Positions 1-14,855 are shown, counted from the stretch's first letter. The stretch: 64,000 nucleotides of DNA from Coffea arabica (GCF_036785885.1 NC_092322.1:18560466-18624465); one strand, 5' to 3'. The notes: generated from the letters alone by a model not told the origin. Numbers and translations: made by a program.

Positions 1-46
1 AAGTGCTTTCTGAGTTCTGATCACGGGTAAAACAAATTTTTATCAG

Positions 47-611
47 GTTTATGGTGATTCCAGATATGCTTAAGAATGCTCCAATGTTCAAACGTCTAGA
101 AGCTAGAATCAAGGTGCTTTCCCAGTTTGCCCATGTGTATTAGAGTGTATTTGTGACCATCACAGCTTTGCTAACGCTTTTTATATTATCTTTTGAAGGG
201 CAAGGGTTCAGCACTTGGCGTTGGACGGGGACGTGCTGTTGCCATGAGAGCCAGGGTAAGATCTATTTCGTGACTTTTGCATCTTATACTCCAAGATCAT
301 TTATTTAAATCTAAAAGTTAGGAATGACACTCCATATCCGTACTGTAAGCTCTGAAATGCATTATGATCTCTTGTCAAGAAAAGGCAATGCTGGATGGCC
401 ACTCTAGAACTGGGATTTAACAAATACTGTGAAACAAAGAGAATGTAGTTTTACGGAGCATGTAAAATGATTAGTTTGGAGAAATAGATAGTTACAAATT
501 AAGTTTTGTGGAGTGAAGTTTGCCTGACTGTGCCATCCGTGTATGCAGGCTCAGGCTGCTGGTCGTGGAGCTCCACCTGGTAGGGGCGTTGTGCCACCTG
601 TAAGGAGGTGA
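47..611 (+). CDS. SMD3: Small nuclear ribonucleoprotein SmD3, 3' half (copy 1)
   Basis: Core Sm protein of the U1, U2, U4 and U5 snRNPs, part of the heptameric ring on the Sm site of snRNA. Three exons are visible: 47-113, 199-255 and 549-611, all with GT-AG borders and compatible phases. The first encodes the end of the Sm fold (MVIPDMLKNAPMFKRLEARI); the next two encode the Gly/Arg-rich tail (LGVGRGRAVAMRAR, then AQAAGRGAPPGRG) ending in PPVRR. The exons for the N-terminal half lie before the window. The visible part has no defect and keeps the conserved KNAPMFKR stretch, so this may be the functional copy of the pair. It is partial only because of the window edge. Confidence 0.88.
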
Positions 612-1449
612 TCATTCCAGAATATGATTGTAATCTTAAGAGCGTCAAAGCTCGTATATTATGCAAGGGAGATCATCAAAGCCATGTTCTGCTGCCCAGT
701 TTGGTATAGGATAATATTCGGCCTTTGAGACCTTAAAAATTATGTACGCTTTTGAACTTGACTAGTGCTCATTTAGAGACGTGGATGGTTTTTCAATTTA
801 CGCTTCCGTTTTAGCTGATTCTAAAATTTGATGCAAACCAAATCGATTGGCTGTTTGTTAGTAATGTAGCGAAAGAAGTCAACATGGGAAGTCGTATTCC
901 GCTGTAACGTGGAAATAGCAAATTGCCTCCATTCGTAATTACTTGTGCGGATGCAATAGCGAGCAATGCAATAAGCTTTTTGAAAAGGATGGATCCAGAG
1001 TTTGAATGATTATCAGGATTGCAAGGCCAGGGAGGAGAGGTTGGTTTTTGGTGGTGAAACGCAGTTGATAATCCCGACTTGCGTGTACCTTTTCATTAAT
1101 CGCTGCCCTTGCTGCTACAGAAACACTTTTTACTGCCTTCTGGTTGGAAGATCCAAAACTTTGTGGTTATATTGAATGAGCGGTCATTAGGCAGATTATT
1201 TGTGCCTCTGACAAATTGAACTACCTTTGAAGGAGACATTAAATTATGCTAATTGGAACCCGAGCCAAGTCATGGCTTTTCGAATGAAATGGAGCAATTC
1301 TAACTCAGATGTTTTTCGGCCCAGTGTGCACCAAAAAAGACATTATTGCTTGAAATCCTCCATTATTGAGAAATCTTTCTTCTTTCGTCTATTGATTGAA
1401 CACTATGACGAGGTATAGCCTGGATTGTACAATTCCTTGTCCGTCTATT

Positions 1450-2321
1450 TAGGCATGGTCATGGTTCCATTTGGAATCGGGAACCGGATTGGAATCGGAC
1501 TGTTTGGAATCGGATCAGAACCGGAACTAGAACCATGGAACCAGAACCGTGGCAGAACCTTGGATAAAGGTTTTGATTCTGGTTCTCTAAAAAATAGAAC
1601 CAGAACCAGAACTGTTAAAAATAATTAATATAGGTAGTGAGATAATTCAAAAAAATTAGTTGTGTTTAATAGGTTTTAAGAAAGTTTAAATTTTATAGAC
1701 TTTCTATATATTTTACTAATTATTTAATTATTTCTATTCGTCTAATATCTATCATTATAATTTGTAAGTATTAAATTATTACTTAAAAATTTTTTTTTTA
1801 CTTATTTGCTATCAAAAAATGGCAAGTTTTGATGGTAGTAGCTCATCTTCAAAATCAAGCAAGCAAAAAAATTATTTTTTGCAATATTTCTTCAAATGAA
1901 ATCTTCAACATTGATGATTGTCCAACTCAAGAAAGTCAACACATGACAACCATTTGATAGTGTAATGTATTTTTTAATTTGACAATGTAATGTACTTTTC
2001 ATAAATTTGTATTGTCTATTTATTACTTCTTACTTTGTAGAATAATAATAAAATTAAAATATGATCGTTATTTTGTATTTACTTTTGTACATTCTATTTG
2101 AAATTTTAAATATATTGTTATATTCGTATTAAAATTGGTAAGGATAAAGAATTAAATAAAATTGTAGGGTACCATACGGAGCCAGAACCAGAACCATAAG
2201 GAACCGAAATCAGAACTATGCGGTTCTGGAACTAGAACCAGAACCATCTTATATGGTGCGGTACTGGTTCTACCTCTTTGAAAAATCAGAACTGGCGGTT
2301 TTGGAACCGTGGCCATGCCTA
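1450..2321. mobile_element. Non-autonomous hAT-like DNA transposon, 872 bp
   Basis: Both ends carry an inverted repeat of about 19 bp (5' TAGGCATGGTCATGGTTCC; the 3' end reads back as TAGGCATGGCCACGGTTCC). It is flanked by a perfect 8-bp duplication, CGTCTATT, at 1442-1449 and 2322-2329. An 8-bp duplication with TAGG-type ends fits the hAT superfamily. Subterminal regions are packed with GAACC/GGTTC motifs at both ends, as expected for transposase-binding repeats. The AT-rich centre has no transposase frame, so the element is non-autonomous. The duplicate segment at about 20277-20290 has the uninterrupted empty site. Confidence 0.9.
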
Positions 2322-2972
2322 CGTCTATTGATGCTCAATCTTGTATCTGTATGCAGCAGGATGATTGATTTTCTAAGTCCATTTGCTCGATCCACACCAC
2401 CCCACCAACCACTCCCCCCCCCCAAAAAAGAAGAAAATTCCTTATATGGTCAACTTCTTTTGTTATTCTACTATAATACCGTAGTACCCTTTCTTTCTTG
2501 TGTAACAATGAACACAAAGCTAGTCGCCACAAACCAATCCTAATGTTCCCCCAACCAATTCTAAGATTGAAATTCACACATCTGTCATTCCCACTTCTTT
2601 ATTGCAAAATCGCAAAAGACGTTAGTTAATAGTACTAGTATTATTCTCCAGATTGTGTGGTGTCGATGAAAAGCCCGACGATGAAGACAGAATTGTGTAT
2701 ACATTACTAATACAAATCTTCCTAATACAAGTAGTCATGCTATGAATTAGATGCAACAGAACTCCCCTACACCCTAAATCAAATCCTATCCATCCCAAGT
2801 GTTTGATTCACAGTTCACAAACAAGAAAGGGACACTGCCCAGCCCACAGAAAGGGACTGTCAAAATTCATCTGTATCAGAGGCGGCTGAGCTGGAACATA
2901 TAACAGTACACCATTAGTCCATCTAACTCACAAAAAACCAACCAAACGTTTGGTATAATTTTAGTTTAGTCT

Positions 2973-3052
2973 TCAAGCACAACAAAAGTGTTCTCCGAAT
3001 TGAAGTTCTTGGGCAGTAGCGATCAATGGCTTTGGCTCTCCAAAGTGCGCAT
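2973..3052 (-). pseudogene. Truncated tail of an unidentified minus-strand gene (copy 1)
   Basis: On the minus strand this stretch encodes AHFGEPKPLIATAQELQFGE and then HFCCA and a stop. The right duplicate at 21698-21900 encodes the same residues in a longer frame. Here similarity ends just upstream of AHFGEP, so the copy is cut off and probably not functional. The protein family is not recognised. Confidence 0.4.
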
Positions 3053-3210
3053 TAGTACAACAGAGCTTGTTTAGACACCCATGGTTTTTTTTAAAAAAAA
3101 AAAATTTTGATTGATGTAAAGTAAATGTAGATCCTTCCTTGTCTTGAATTTCATTTGTCCACAAATTTCAAGTAAATTCCTTTAAGAGTAGGACCAAAGA
3201 AATAATTCCT

Positions 3211-3336
3211 GTGCTTGGATAGGGGATTGTTTTGGCACAATATTTTTTAAAAATATATTATAATACTTTTTTTATGTACAAAATGTGCTTAAAATGCAAT
3301 CAAAATAATTTTACAAATAAACCACTATTCAAACAG
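3211..3336. repeat. MITE-like sequence
   Basis: An AT-rich 126-bp stretch whose ends are imperfect inverted repeats: 5' GTGCTTGGATAGGGGATTG, while the 3' end reads back as CTGTTTGAATAGTGGTTTA. This is the common look of small plant hAT-type MITEs. No clear target duplication is visible, so the call is tentative. Confidence 0.35.
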
Positions 3337-3773
3337 TTTTTGTTTTTGAACAAAAATTCGTCTAGACTATTAACATTATTGTCTTGAATTTGCTAAGCCC
3401 CCCTCTAGAGTACCTAGACCGAACTACATCACAAACAGGAAACAACTAGAAAAGATCACATAAATATATTGGAATCACAGTTGTTCTCAATGTTGATACT
3501 CACTTTACTTATTCAAGCAAAACCCAGAAAAATTAGATGCCTACAATCAAAGTAATCAAGCCACATTTAGTTTTGGCCTACAAAAAAAAGTACAGTAAAT
3601 GTTAACTGTTGGTATAAAAAAAACAGGAACTAAATCGAAAAGACCAATTTGGTGTTGCTTCCTCATCAGTTTCCTTGAGTTGGTTATGCTAATCATCATT
3701 GGCTTTAAACTGTCCAAAAATGGTTGATTTCTAGGAACCATGAAGTTACTAAGCACAGTTGTTCTCGTCCTTG

Positions 3774-6850
<3,077 letters not shown>

Positions 6851-7757
6851 ATTCTTTCTGCATCAAAATCCCTCCAACCCCTAGAAAGCGCAAATTTTTA
6901 TTGAACTGGGTTAGAGAGAGAGACGGAAGGCAAAAACAAAAACACTTACAGCTAATGCAAGTTGTAGGTAACAACTGTTAGTATTTCAATTCAAACTAAA
7001 GTTCCATCCTATTAGTTTTGGTTGTTTGTGATAATTCAACCCTCTAATACGTTAAAGAGTTATACCCAACAATCCACTTGTCTCAGACTGAGCTGGAAAA
7101 GATGGAGCTCATGTGTTCTTCTCAGCAGCTTACTCCACTTAGGTACTTGATCCCATCAACCAAATTGGATAGCAAAACAATTTTGGTACAGCTTTAAAAG
7201 GCATATTTTTCTACCGCATAAGATTTTCATTTAGCTCATTCTTCTACTTGTCAAATTATGCCTCTTCAATTCCCTTTTGTGTCAGCTGAATTTCCAAAAG
7301 CAGTATAACTATCCTAATTCCTTATCAGTGAGCAATAGCTCTAACAAATTCTTAAAATTTGACGGAATAACACGACCGATCTGATTAAAAAAAATCTTCT
7401 TTTAGTATAATATGAAGGAAGCCCATCTTTTCAAGTTCAATTTCGATTAGTTCAAGTAAATTACATATTTCATGCTCAGTAAGAGCAGTAAAATATCGCT
7501 GATGTCCAAGAATATATCCAAAACTTTTCGATACGGGTTGGTAGCTGCTGTAACTACGTGAGACTGTTCGAAGGAATAGCTCTAACATAAGGTACCCAAA
7601 ATGTATAAAACAGTCAATAACGATTACACAAAGATTCCCATACAAATTCAGCTCTCCATCTAAACTAACTGAAGAAGCGTAATGAAAAGCTAGGAAATTC
7701 AATCAGTTTAACAACTTGAACTGAAAATCAGAAACGATCTAATCTTAAAGACGGCAA

Positions 7758-7764
7758 CTTTATA
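7758..7764 (-). promoter_or_regulatory. Candidate TATA box of DPMS1
   Basis: The minus strand reads CATATAAAG here, about 900 bp upstream of the DPMS1 ATG and 55 bp inside the left end of the Copia insertion. It would fit a long 5' leader with an intron. No transcript evidence; tentative. Confidence 0.3.
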
Positions 7765-7818
7765 TGGTTTGGAAGCTTGAATTATGCGCAAATGGCCGAG
7801 ACTTTGAGAAGACAATTA

Positions 7819-8451
7819 TGTTATCCAAATAATAAAATAGGCTGATACAAAAGAGAAGAATAAATACAACCTAGAAAGAAAGTAATAATCGAAAATAACA
7901 ATAATAACAATCCGAGGCTTGTGAACACAATTTCCTTAAAACAGATTCGCCCCCTCCAGGTAGAGTGCTTGAGGTTGAGTAGGCGTCTGTCTCCCAGGAT
8001 ACAACGGATTAAAGGTGAATATGTCAGCACCAAACGTTCTTCACCCCAGCGAACTCGAACTAGAGCAATATGGAACACTATAAAAGATGCAGATGCAAGA
8101 AGGAAAAAGAGAGAGAGTGTACTTGCTTTTGAAACAACAGGAGATATTTATAGATGCTAGCTTAGGGTGACTGTTCGAAATTGGCAACAAGAGTTAAATT
8201 CCAGATAATTATCTTCACGTTTATGAAAGGACCACATTCATGTACATACATGTATCTCAATAAGATAACCCCAAAGGAATCCTATCCAAAATTATGTATC
8301 AATAATTAATACACATGAATCCTATCCGAAATCATGTATCAATAATTAATATACATGAATGAAAGATAATTATCCTGAATTCTTTCAAGAGTGCCATTAT
8401 GAGAACAATTTTCTCATTCACTCTACAATGAATATAGCCATTTTTCCAACA
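7819..8451 (-). repeat. 3' LTR of the Copia element
   Basis: 633 bp. By eye it differs from the 5' LTR by four substitutions: one near the start, two in a GTGTAC versus GCGCAC pair near 8120, and one near 8230. It contains the same TATA-like box as the 5' LTR and could drive transcription toward DPMS1. Confidence 0.97.
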
Positions 8452-8460
8452 ATCCCCCAC
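8452..8460 (-). other. Polypurine tract of the Copia element
   Basis: On the element's sense strand the nine bases directly before the 3' LTR read GTGGGGGAT, a typical plus-strand primer tract. The 545 bases from here to the polyprotein stop form the untranslated 3' leader and hold nothing else recognisable. Confidence 0.8.
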
Positions 8461-9006
8461 ATGAATGGAAAATTTGTTTTGATTTGACTCTACAGTAGTG
8501 TTCCACGACTGAAACCTGCATAAGATAGGTTGGTGTTACCCATTGAATCTTCTCTTGTGAAATACACTTACTTTACTAGCAATCCAGTAGACATGATGTC
8601 TTTGAACTGTCTCGCTTTTTAGTGTAAATGAACCATATATTTCACACATGAATCATGCTCCATTAGTTCAGTTCTCATAGTTATGTTCGTTTTGGCCATG
8701 AACATCAACCTGGTTCAGCAAGAGTTTTTAAGAATTGAGCCCTAAACAATTCTCTTTTGAAGCGGCCCCACTTCACTCTCACATAGGTGATTTACTTAAG
8801 TCTTCAGTAATAAATTACTTTACTTAAGAATCATTAAAGCACACATTGTGCTATCCTTAATTCTCCTTTGCGTCATTGTTTCATAACGGAATGGGTTTAG
8901 GGGTATCCCCCCACAATGACTACGCTAAGTCCTTATAATTAGGTTGTCCCTTTGAACCTAGATCTTGGGATCTCCAGTCAGCTAGGTTGGGTTTCCTTTA
9001 TAACAC

Positions 9007-12000
9007 TTAGCCTTCCATGGGCTTTAGTCCCATTCCCTTTGCCATTTTTGCAACCAACTCTCTATTCAATCCTTTAGTTAGCGGATCCGCTATGTTATCC
9101 TTTGATTTCACATAATCAATAGAGATAACTCCTGTTGAGAGTAGTTGTCTAATGGTATTATGCCTACGACGTATATGTCTAGACTTACCATTATATATGT
9201 TATTCTGTGCTCTTCCAATTGCTGATTGACTATCACAGTGAATACAAATTGGTGGCACAGGTTTCTCCCATTTTGGAATGTCTTCAAGGAAATGGTGGAG
9301 CCATTCAGCTTCTTCTCCACATTTGTCCAAGGCAATGAACTCAGATTCCATTGTAGATCTAGCTACAATAGTTTGTTTAGAAGACTTCCAAGATACTGCC
9401 CCACTGGCAAGTGTGAACACATATCCACTTGTGGATTTTGAATCCTTTATATCAGATATCCAATTTGCATCTGCATACCCTTCTAAAACAGCAGGGTATC
9501 TAGTGTAATGCAGTCCATAGTTCCGAGTGTACCGTAGGTATTTAAGTACCCTTAAAATTGCTTTCCAATGATCAGCACTCGGATTGCTTGTAAATCTGCT
9601 CAATTTGCTTACTGCATATGCAATGTCAGGTCTAGTACAACTCATTAAGTACATTAGACTGCCAATGATTCTTGAGTATTCTACTTGAGAAATACTCTCT
9701 CCTCTATTCTTAGATAGATGGAAACAATTGTCTAATGGAGTTTTTGCAATTCCAGAATCTTCCTTATTGAATTTTTCTAGAATCTTGTCCACATAATGAG
9801 TTTGACTCAAGACCAATCCATCTGATATTCTTGTAATTTTAACTCCTAAAATTACATCAGCAAGCCCCATATCTTTCATGTCAAATTTTGAATTCAACAT
9901 ATCCTTGGTAGACTTGACCATTTTGTCATTACTACCAACAATAAGTATATCATCTACATAAAGACATAAGATGACATAGCCATTGTCTGTTTCTTTAGTG
10001 TAGACACATTTGTCACACTCATTTATTCTGTATCCATTAGTTATCATTGCATTGTCGAACTTTTCATGCCATTTCTTTGGCGCTTGTTTTAGTCCATACA
10101 ATGATTTGACTAATTTACAAACTTTATTTCTTGCTCCCGGAGTTATGAAACCCTCAGGTTGCTCCATATAGACTTCTTCATCTAAATCACCATTTAAGAA
10201 GGCCGTCTTTACATCCATTTGATGTATCTCCAGATTTCTCAATGCAGCGATAGCAAGTATCATTCTGATAGAATTTATTCTCGTAACAGGAGAATAAGTA
10301 TCAAAATAATCCAAACCTTCTTGTTGCTTGTATCCTTTGATTACAAGTCTGGCTTTGTACTTATCGACAGAGCCATCAGGTTTCATTTTCCTTTTAAAGA
10401 TCCATTTGGACCCTAAAGGTTTACAACCAGGAGGAAGATCCACTAACTCCCATGTATGATTCTGTAAAATAGAATCAACCTCACTTTTTATTGCTTCTTT
10501 CCACAAAAATCCTTCAGAAGAACTTACAGCTTCTGTATAGGTTTGTGGTTCCTTTTCTAATAGAAAAGTTGTAAAATCATCTCCAAATGATTTTTCCACT
10601 CTAGCCCTTTTGCTACGTCTCGGTTCATCTTGTTGAAACAAGTCATGATCATGTTTTTCTTGATTCATAACTCCATGTGTTCGTTTTGATGAACTTGATG
10701 CACCAATCAATTTACAAGGAAACACATCTTCAAAGAATGAAGCATTCCTTGATTCCATTATCGTATTTTTGTGTATATCCGAAATTTCTGAATTATACAC
10801 AAGAAATCGATAAGCAGTACTATTATGTGCATAGCCTATAAAGATACAATCCACAGTTCTAGGACCTATCTTTATTCTCTTTGGTGCTGGAATAGCCACT
10901 TTTGCAAGACACCCCCACACTTTCAAGTATTTGTAGGATGGTCTCCTACCTTTCCATAACTCATAAGGAGTTTTATCTTGTTTTTTCCGGGGTACCCTAT
11001 TTAAAAGGTAATTGCTTGACAAAATAGCTTCACCCCACATATTTTGAGGTAATTCTGAACTTATTAACATCGCATTCATCATTTCCTTTAGTGTGCGATT
11101 TTTCCGTTCAGCAACACCATTCGATTGTGGTGAGTAAGGTGCAGTTACTTCATGAACAATTCCATATTTTGCACAGTCATCACCAATAGGTGTTTCATAT
11201 TCACCACCTCTATCACTTCTTAACCTTTTAATTCTCTGGTTAAGTTGATTTTCAACTTCATTCTTGTAGAGAATGAATTTTTCCAAGGCTTCATCTTTAC
11301 TTTTGAGCAAATACACATAACAGTATTTTGTGCAATCATCAATGAAAGTGATAAAATATTTATTACCACCTCTTGTTTGAACAAATTTCAAATCACAGAC
11401 ATCTGTGTGAATCAATTCAAGGGGTTCGGTGTTTCTTTCAATTGTTTGAAACGATGACCTTGTTAATTTTGCTTCTACGCAAATCTCACATTTATGGTTT
11501 GAATTGATGTGAAAGGAAGGAATATGATCCAAGTTAATTAGCCTACGCAAAGTATCATAATTAACATGACCTAGTCTACCATGCCATAAATTGGAAGACT
11601 CAAGCAAATAAGCAGAAGACTTATTCTTATTATTCACAATAGTCATTACATTCAATTTGAACAACCCATCGGTTGTATATCCTTTCCCTACATACATCCC
11701 AGATTTGGATAATATAACTTTATCCGATTCAAAAACCATGCGAAAGCCATGCTTGTTCAGCAACGATCCAGAAACAAGGTTCTTGCGGATTTCTGGCACA
11801 TACAGAACATCGTTCAAAGTCAATGTTTTGCCAGAAGTCATCTTTAGTAACAGCTTCCCTTGACCTTCAATAGCAGATGAGGCAGAGTTCCCCATGAACA
11901 TTTTTTCTCCTTCAATTTTTTCGAAGGTAGTAAACAAGTCTTTGTTTGTGCAAACATGTCTTGTAGCTCCAGTGTCAATCCACCATTCTTTCGGATTTGA

Positions 12001-12975
12001 CCCTATCATATTTACTTCAGAAACCATAGCAGTCAGGTTCATGTTTTCCATGTCTCCCTCGATTCCATCAAGCAAATTTGTTTCATGCTTCTTCTTCTTT
12101 GGAAGCTTACATTCAGTGGACTTGTGACCTTTTTTGTCACAATTGAAGCACTTACCTTGGAATTTCTGCTTAGAGATTTTCCCTTTTGCCCCAAGATTTC
12201 GAGTTGGCTTTTTGCCTTTGGAGTTTTGCCCTTGCTTATACTCCACAATATTTGCTTTAGCATCAAGAAAAGTTGTTGCCTTGCAATCAGAACCCCTGTT
12301 GTCTTCTTCAATTCGAAGTCTAACGATAAGGTCCTCCATACTCATCTCTTTGCGCTTGTGCTTGAGATAGTTCTTGAAATCCTTCCATCCAGGAGGTAGC
12401 TTCTCAATAACAGCAGCTACTTGAAAGGTTTCACTCAAAATCATGCCTTCTGCTAGAATCTCATGCAAGATAATCTGAATTTCTTGCACTTGACTGATAA
12501 CAGTTTTGGAATCCACCATTTTATAGTCTAGAAATTTTCCAACGATAAATTTCTTTGCTCCGGCATCTTCGGTTTTATATTTCCGATCTAAGGATTCCCA
12601 CAGTGCCTTCGCCGTCTTGTGTATTTGATACACGTTATACAGCGAGTCATGCAAGCAGTTCATGACATAATTTCGACAAAGGAAGTCGGAGTGCTTCCAA
12701 GCATCAATAGCACTGACAGCTTGTGCATCAGTTAAGCCTTCAGGCAGCTTTGGAGCATCCTCACTTAAGAATCTCGAGAGATTCAATGTTGTCAAATAGA
12801 ACAACATCTTTTGTTGCCATATCTTGAAGTTCAGGCCATAGAACTTCTCAGGTTTCTCACTATGGTTGGTAGACACCATAGGAGTAATCTTACCTTCAGG
12901 TTGTTTCACAATTGAGCCAGAGGCAGCGGCATCAGAAGTAGAAATATTGGTGTCTCTTCCTGTATTGTCAGCCAT
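9007..12975 (-). CDS. Copia gag-pol polyprotein, intact, 1322 aa
   Basis: Single polyprotein with the order gag, protease, integrase, reverse transcriptase, RNase H, which defines Ty1/Copia. Landmarks, counted from MADNTG: a UBN2-type gag region; a CCHC zinc knuckle ([14 protein letters not shown], about 276-289); the protease active site WWIDTGA (Asp about 334); an LWHGRLGH pre-integrase HHCC domain; integrase D, D, E at about 526, 589 and 624 (spacing D-35-E); RT with a first Asp in QMDVKTAF (about 922) and YVDD (about 1009-1010); and an RNase H with ADANW. The frame is also open 25 codons upstream into the LTR. The ATG at 12975 is preferred because it has the better context (CTCAATGGCT) and starts just after the LTR. 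There are no stops or frameshifts. Confidence 0.96.
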   Translation of the reverse strand: MADNTGRDTNISTSDAAASGSIVKQPEGKITPMVSTNHSEKPEKFYGLNFKIWQQKMLFYLTTLNLSRFLSEDAPKLPEGLTDAQAVSAIDAWKHSDFLCRNYVMNCLHDSLYNVYQIHKTAKALWESLDRKYKTEDAGAKKFIVGKFLDYKMVDSKTVISQVQEIQIILHEILAEGMILSETFQVAAVIEKLPPGWKDFKNYLKHKRKEMSMEDLIVRLRIEEDNRGSDCKATTFLDAKANIVEYKQGQNSKGKKPTRNLGAKGKISKQKFQGKCFNCDKKGHKSTECKLPKKKKHETNLLDGIEGDMENMNLTAMVSEVNMIGSNPKEWWIDTGATRHVCTNKDLFTTFEKIEGEKMFMGNSASSAIEGQGKLLLKMTSGKTLTLNDVLYVPEIRKNLVSGSLLNKHGFRMVFESDKVILSKSGMYVGKGYTTDGLFKLNVMTIVNNKNKSSAYLLESSNLWHGRLGHVNYDTLRRLINLDHIPSFHINSNHKCEICVEAKLTRSSFQTIERNTEPLELIHTDVCDLKFVQTRGGNKYFITFIDDCTKYCYVYLLKSKDEALEKFILYKNEVENQLNQRIKRLRSDRGGEYETPIGDDCAKYGIVHEVTAPYSPQSNGVAERKNRTLKEMMNAMLISSELPQNMWGEAILSSNYLLNRVPRKKQDKTPYELWKGRRPSYKYLKVWGCLAKVAIPAPKRIKIGPRTVDCIFIGYAHNSTAYRFLVYNSEISDIHKNTIMESRNASFFEDVFPCKLIGASSSSKRTHGVMNQEKHDHDLFQQDEPRRSKRARVEKSFGDDFTTFLLEKEPQTYTEAVSSSEGFLWKEAIKSEVDSILQNHTWELVDLPPGCKPLGSKWIFKRKMKPDGSVDKYKARLVIKGYKQQEGLDYFDTYSPVTRINSIRMILAIAALRNLEIHQMDVKTAFLNGDLDEEVYMEQPEGFITPGARNKVCKLVKSLYGLKQAPKKWHEKFDNAMITNGYRINECDKCVYTKETDNGYVILCLYVDDILIVGSNDKMVKSTKDMLNSKFDMKDMGLADVILGVKITRISDGLVLSQTHYVDKILEKFNKEDSGIAKTPLDNCFHLSKNRGESISQVEYSRIIGSLMYLMSCTRPDIAYAVSKLSRFTSNPSADHWKAILRVLKYLRYTRNYGLHYTRYPAVLEGYADANWISDIKDSKSTSGYVFTLASGAVSWKSSKQTIVARSTMESEFIALDKCGEEAEWLHHFLEDIPKWEKPVPPICIHCDSQSAIGRAQNNIYNGKSRHIRRRHNTIRQLLSTGVISIDYVKSKDNIADPLTKGLNRELVAKMAKGMGLKPMEG

Positions 12976-12999
12976 TGAGAACCGAATCTGTTTTAAGAC
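12976..12999 (-). promoter_or_regulatory. Very short Copia leader with an atypical primer-binding site
   Basis: Only 24 nt separate the 5' LTR from the gag ATG. The sense strand reads GTCTTAAAACAGATTCGG and then TTCTCA. It has no TGG next to the LTR and no match to the usual plant initiator-Met site (TGGTATCAGAGC). Fifteen bases (12997-12983) are perfectly complementary to a U5 segment of the LTR at 13116-13130. Confidence 0.7.
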
Positions 13000-13632
13000 T
13001 GTTATCCAAATAGTAAAATAGGCTGATACAAAAGAGAAGAATAAATACAACCTAGAAAGAAAGTAATAATCGAAAATAACAATAATAACAATCCGAGGCT
13101 TGTGAACACAATTTCCTTAAAACAGATTCGCCCCCTCCAGGTAGAGTGCTTGAGGTTGAGTAGGCGTCTGTCTCCCAGGATACAACGGATTAAAGGTGAA
13201 TATGTCAGCACCAAACGTTCTTCACCCCAGCGAACTCGAACTAGAGCAATATGGAACACTATAAAAGATGCAGATGCAAGAAGGAAAAAGAGAGAGAGCG
13301 CACTTGCTTTTGAAACAACAGGAGATATTTATAGATGCTAGCTTAGGGTGACTGTTCGAAATTGGCAACAAGAGTTAAATTCCAGATAATTATCTTCACG
13401 TTTATGAAAGGATCACATTCATGTACATACATGTATCTCAATAAGATAACCCCAAAGGAATCCTATCCAAAATTATGTATCAATAATTAATACACATGAA
13501 TCCTATCCGAAATCATGTATCAATAATTAATATACATGAATGAAAGATAATTATCCTGAATTCTTTCAAGAGTGCCATTATGAGAACAATTTTCTCATTC
13601 ACTCTACAATGAATATAGCCATTTTTCCAACA
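13000..13632 (-). repeat. 5' LTR of the Copia element
   Basis: 633 bp, TG...CA ends. A TATA-like box reads CTATAAATA on the sense strand at 13334-13326, about 300 nt into the LTR, so U3 is about 330 nt and R-U5 about 300 nt. The U5 part contains the 15-base complement to the primer-site region. Confidence 0.97.
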
Positions 13633-13744
13633 AATTATTGGGTTTAGGGCTTCGAATTGGGAGTTTGATAATATTAACGAGAGAAGTTCTCTCTTCTTTC
13701 GTCTCTTTCAAAAAACCGAGAAAGCAACTATTGATGAACGAGTG

Positions 13745-14290
13745 ATAGCCTCGTGGGAATATAAAAGTCAATCCTTTGTTACCCGTGTTAATTAATGAAC
13801 TGGGCGGGTTATTTGGGCCTGGTTTTATCCATTTGGATATGAGTTTGACCCTTGAGGCTAACCTAGTGGTCATTGACAATCTGCGTTAGAAGCTTGCTAT
13901 GCTTGTATGTAAGTAGTATAGTCCAATGCGGATTCTCCATCTCCTCCCATCATCCCTTGTAAAGTTTTAGATTAACGTTTAATGTACATATATTTTTATA
14001 TGATCTAACTTAAATTTACACCACATTATTTGTATTCACATTTGAAATCTTTTATATGTATCATAAATGTAGACCTCCTTGTATATGAAACGGTAATCCA
14101 AAAACTGTTTACTTCATTTATGTGCTAGTATTTCATAACATATTCATTTCTTGAAGGTAATTGCTCTAGTGTTTTTCGAATAATCAACGATGACAACAAT
14201 AAAGAAGCAGACTACTCACAAAGAGTGACAGAGATCAAAACATCGATGATGATCAATTCATCCAAATAATTTCAAAGAAGTTCAAAACTA
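13745..14290 (+). repeat. 546-bp direct repeat, copy A
   Basis: Nearly identical (about 98 percent by eye) to 15839-16385 in the same orientation, 2094 bp away. It begins ATAGCCTCGTGGG and ends TTCAAAACTA. It has no TG...CA ends and no flanking duplication, so it does not look like an LTR pair. No coding frame. Confidence 0.9.
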
Positions 14291-14743
14291 AAATTACACT
14301 ATGCTGTTAAGCTTTAGCTACACTGGCAACACCAGGATCGCCACAGCACTAAAGTGAGAAAAATTTGAACCCCAGTTACTGAAATATGGTCCACAGATCA
14401 ATCTTCACCAAATCTTCTTAGAACATAAAAAGCTAATCAATTTCTATAGCTCAATGGTTAAATTAACACAACCCTGACAGAAAAATCCCAACTTTAGCAG
14501 AGAAATACAACGGCATTACAAGAAATGAATCCTCAATAATCTAAGACTTACAAAATGGTCAATCCTCTCTTAATTAACCCCTAATGCCTCAGGTGGCCCA
14601 AATCTTTTGTGGCATTACGCGAATCACAACTATTACAGGAAACAAGAAAAGGAAATTAAAAAAATAAAACCCAATTTACCAAAAGATTAAAAGGGCCAGT
14701 ATCACGGGCAAACGACAATTATAAATTAATTAAAAAAAACTCA

Positions 14744-14766
14744 GAGAGAGAGAGAGAGAGAGAGAT
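14744..14766. repeat. (GA)n microsatellite
   Basis: About 11 GA units. The surrounding 14291-14846 is AT-rich and shows no gene. Confidence 0.85.
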
Positions 14767-14855
14767 CAAATAAAAAGCCAGAGGAGTATAGCACCTTCGA
14801 TTTAGAGGGAAATGGGAGAGGTCGGAAAATGTTTAGAGAGAGGAGAGATGAGGAG

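Larger units (their letters stand above)
1..3052 (+). repeat. Segmental duplication, left copy
   Basis: Positions 1-1449 and 2330-3052 match about 18835-20282, 20283-20350 and 21168-21772 in order and orientation, with scattered substitutions. The unit covers SmD3 exons 3-5, the SmD3 3' flank and the tail of a minus-strand reading frame. The left copy contains the hAT-like insertion at 1450-2321 and is short where the right copy carries about 800 extra bases (20351-21167). Similarity stops near 3052. Identity was judged by eye at about 90-95 percent. Confidence 0.85.
7819..13632 (-). mobile_element. Complete Ty1/Copia LTR retrotransposon, 5814 bp
   Basis: Two 633-bp LTRs (7819-8451 and 13000-13632) begin TGTT and end AACA. 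The element is flanked by a perfect 5-bp target duplication, AATTA (7814-7818 and 13633-13637). The LTRs differ at only about 4 of 633 positions by eye, so the insertion is recent, on the order of a few hundred thousand years under common plant rates. One uninterrupted polyprotein frame lies between. The element reads on the minus strand, the same direction as DPMS1, and sits about 970 bp upstream of the DPMS1 ATG. It looks potentially autonomous. Confidence 0.97.

Noticed and set aside
7385-7702. 105-codon minus-strand frame upstream of DPMS1
   Set aside because: It lies in the probable 5' leader or intron of DPMS1, matches no family and contains a lysine/phenylalanine-rich tail typical of noncoding DNA.
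7821-8078. 85-codon frame in the Copia LTR, repeated at 13002-13259
   Set aside because: It is present twice only because it lies in the LTRs; no known Copia gene is encoded there.
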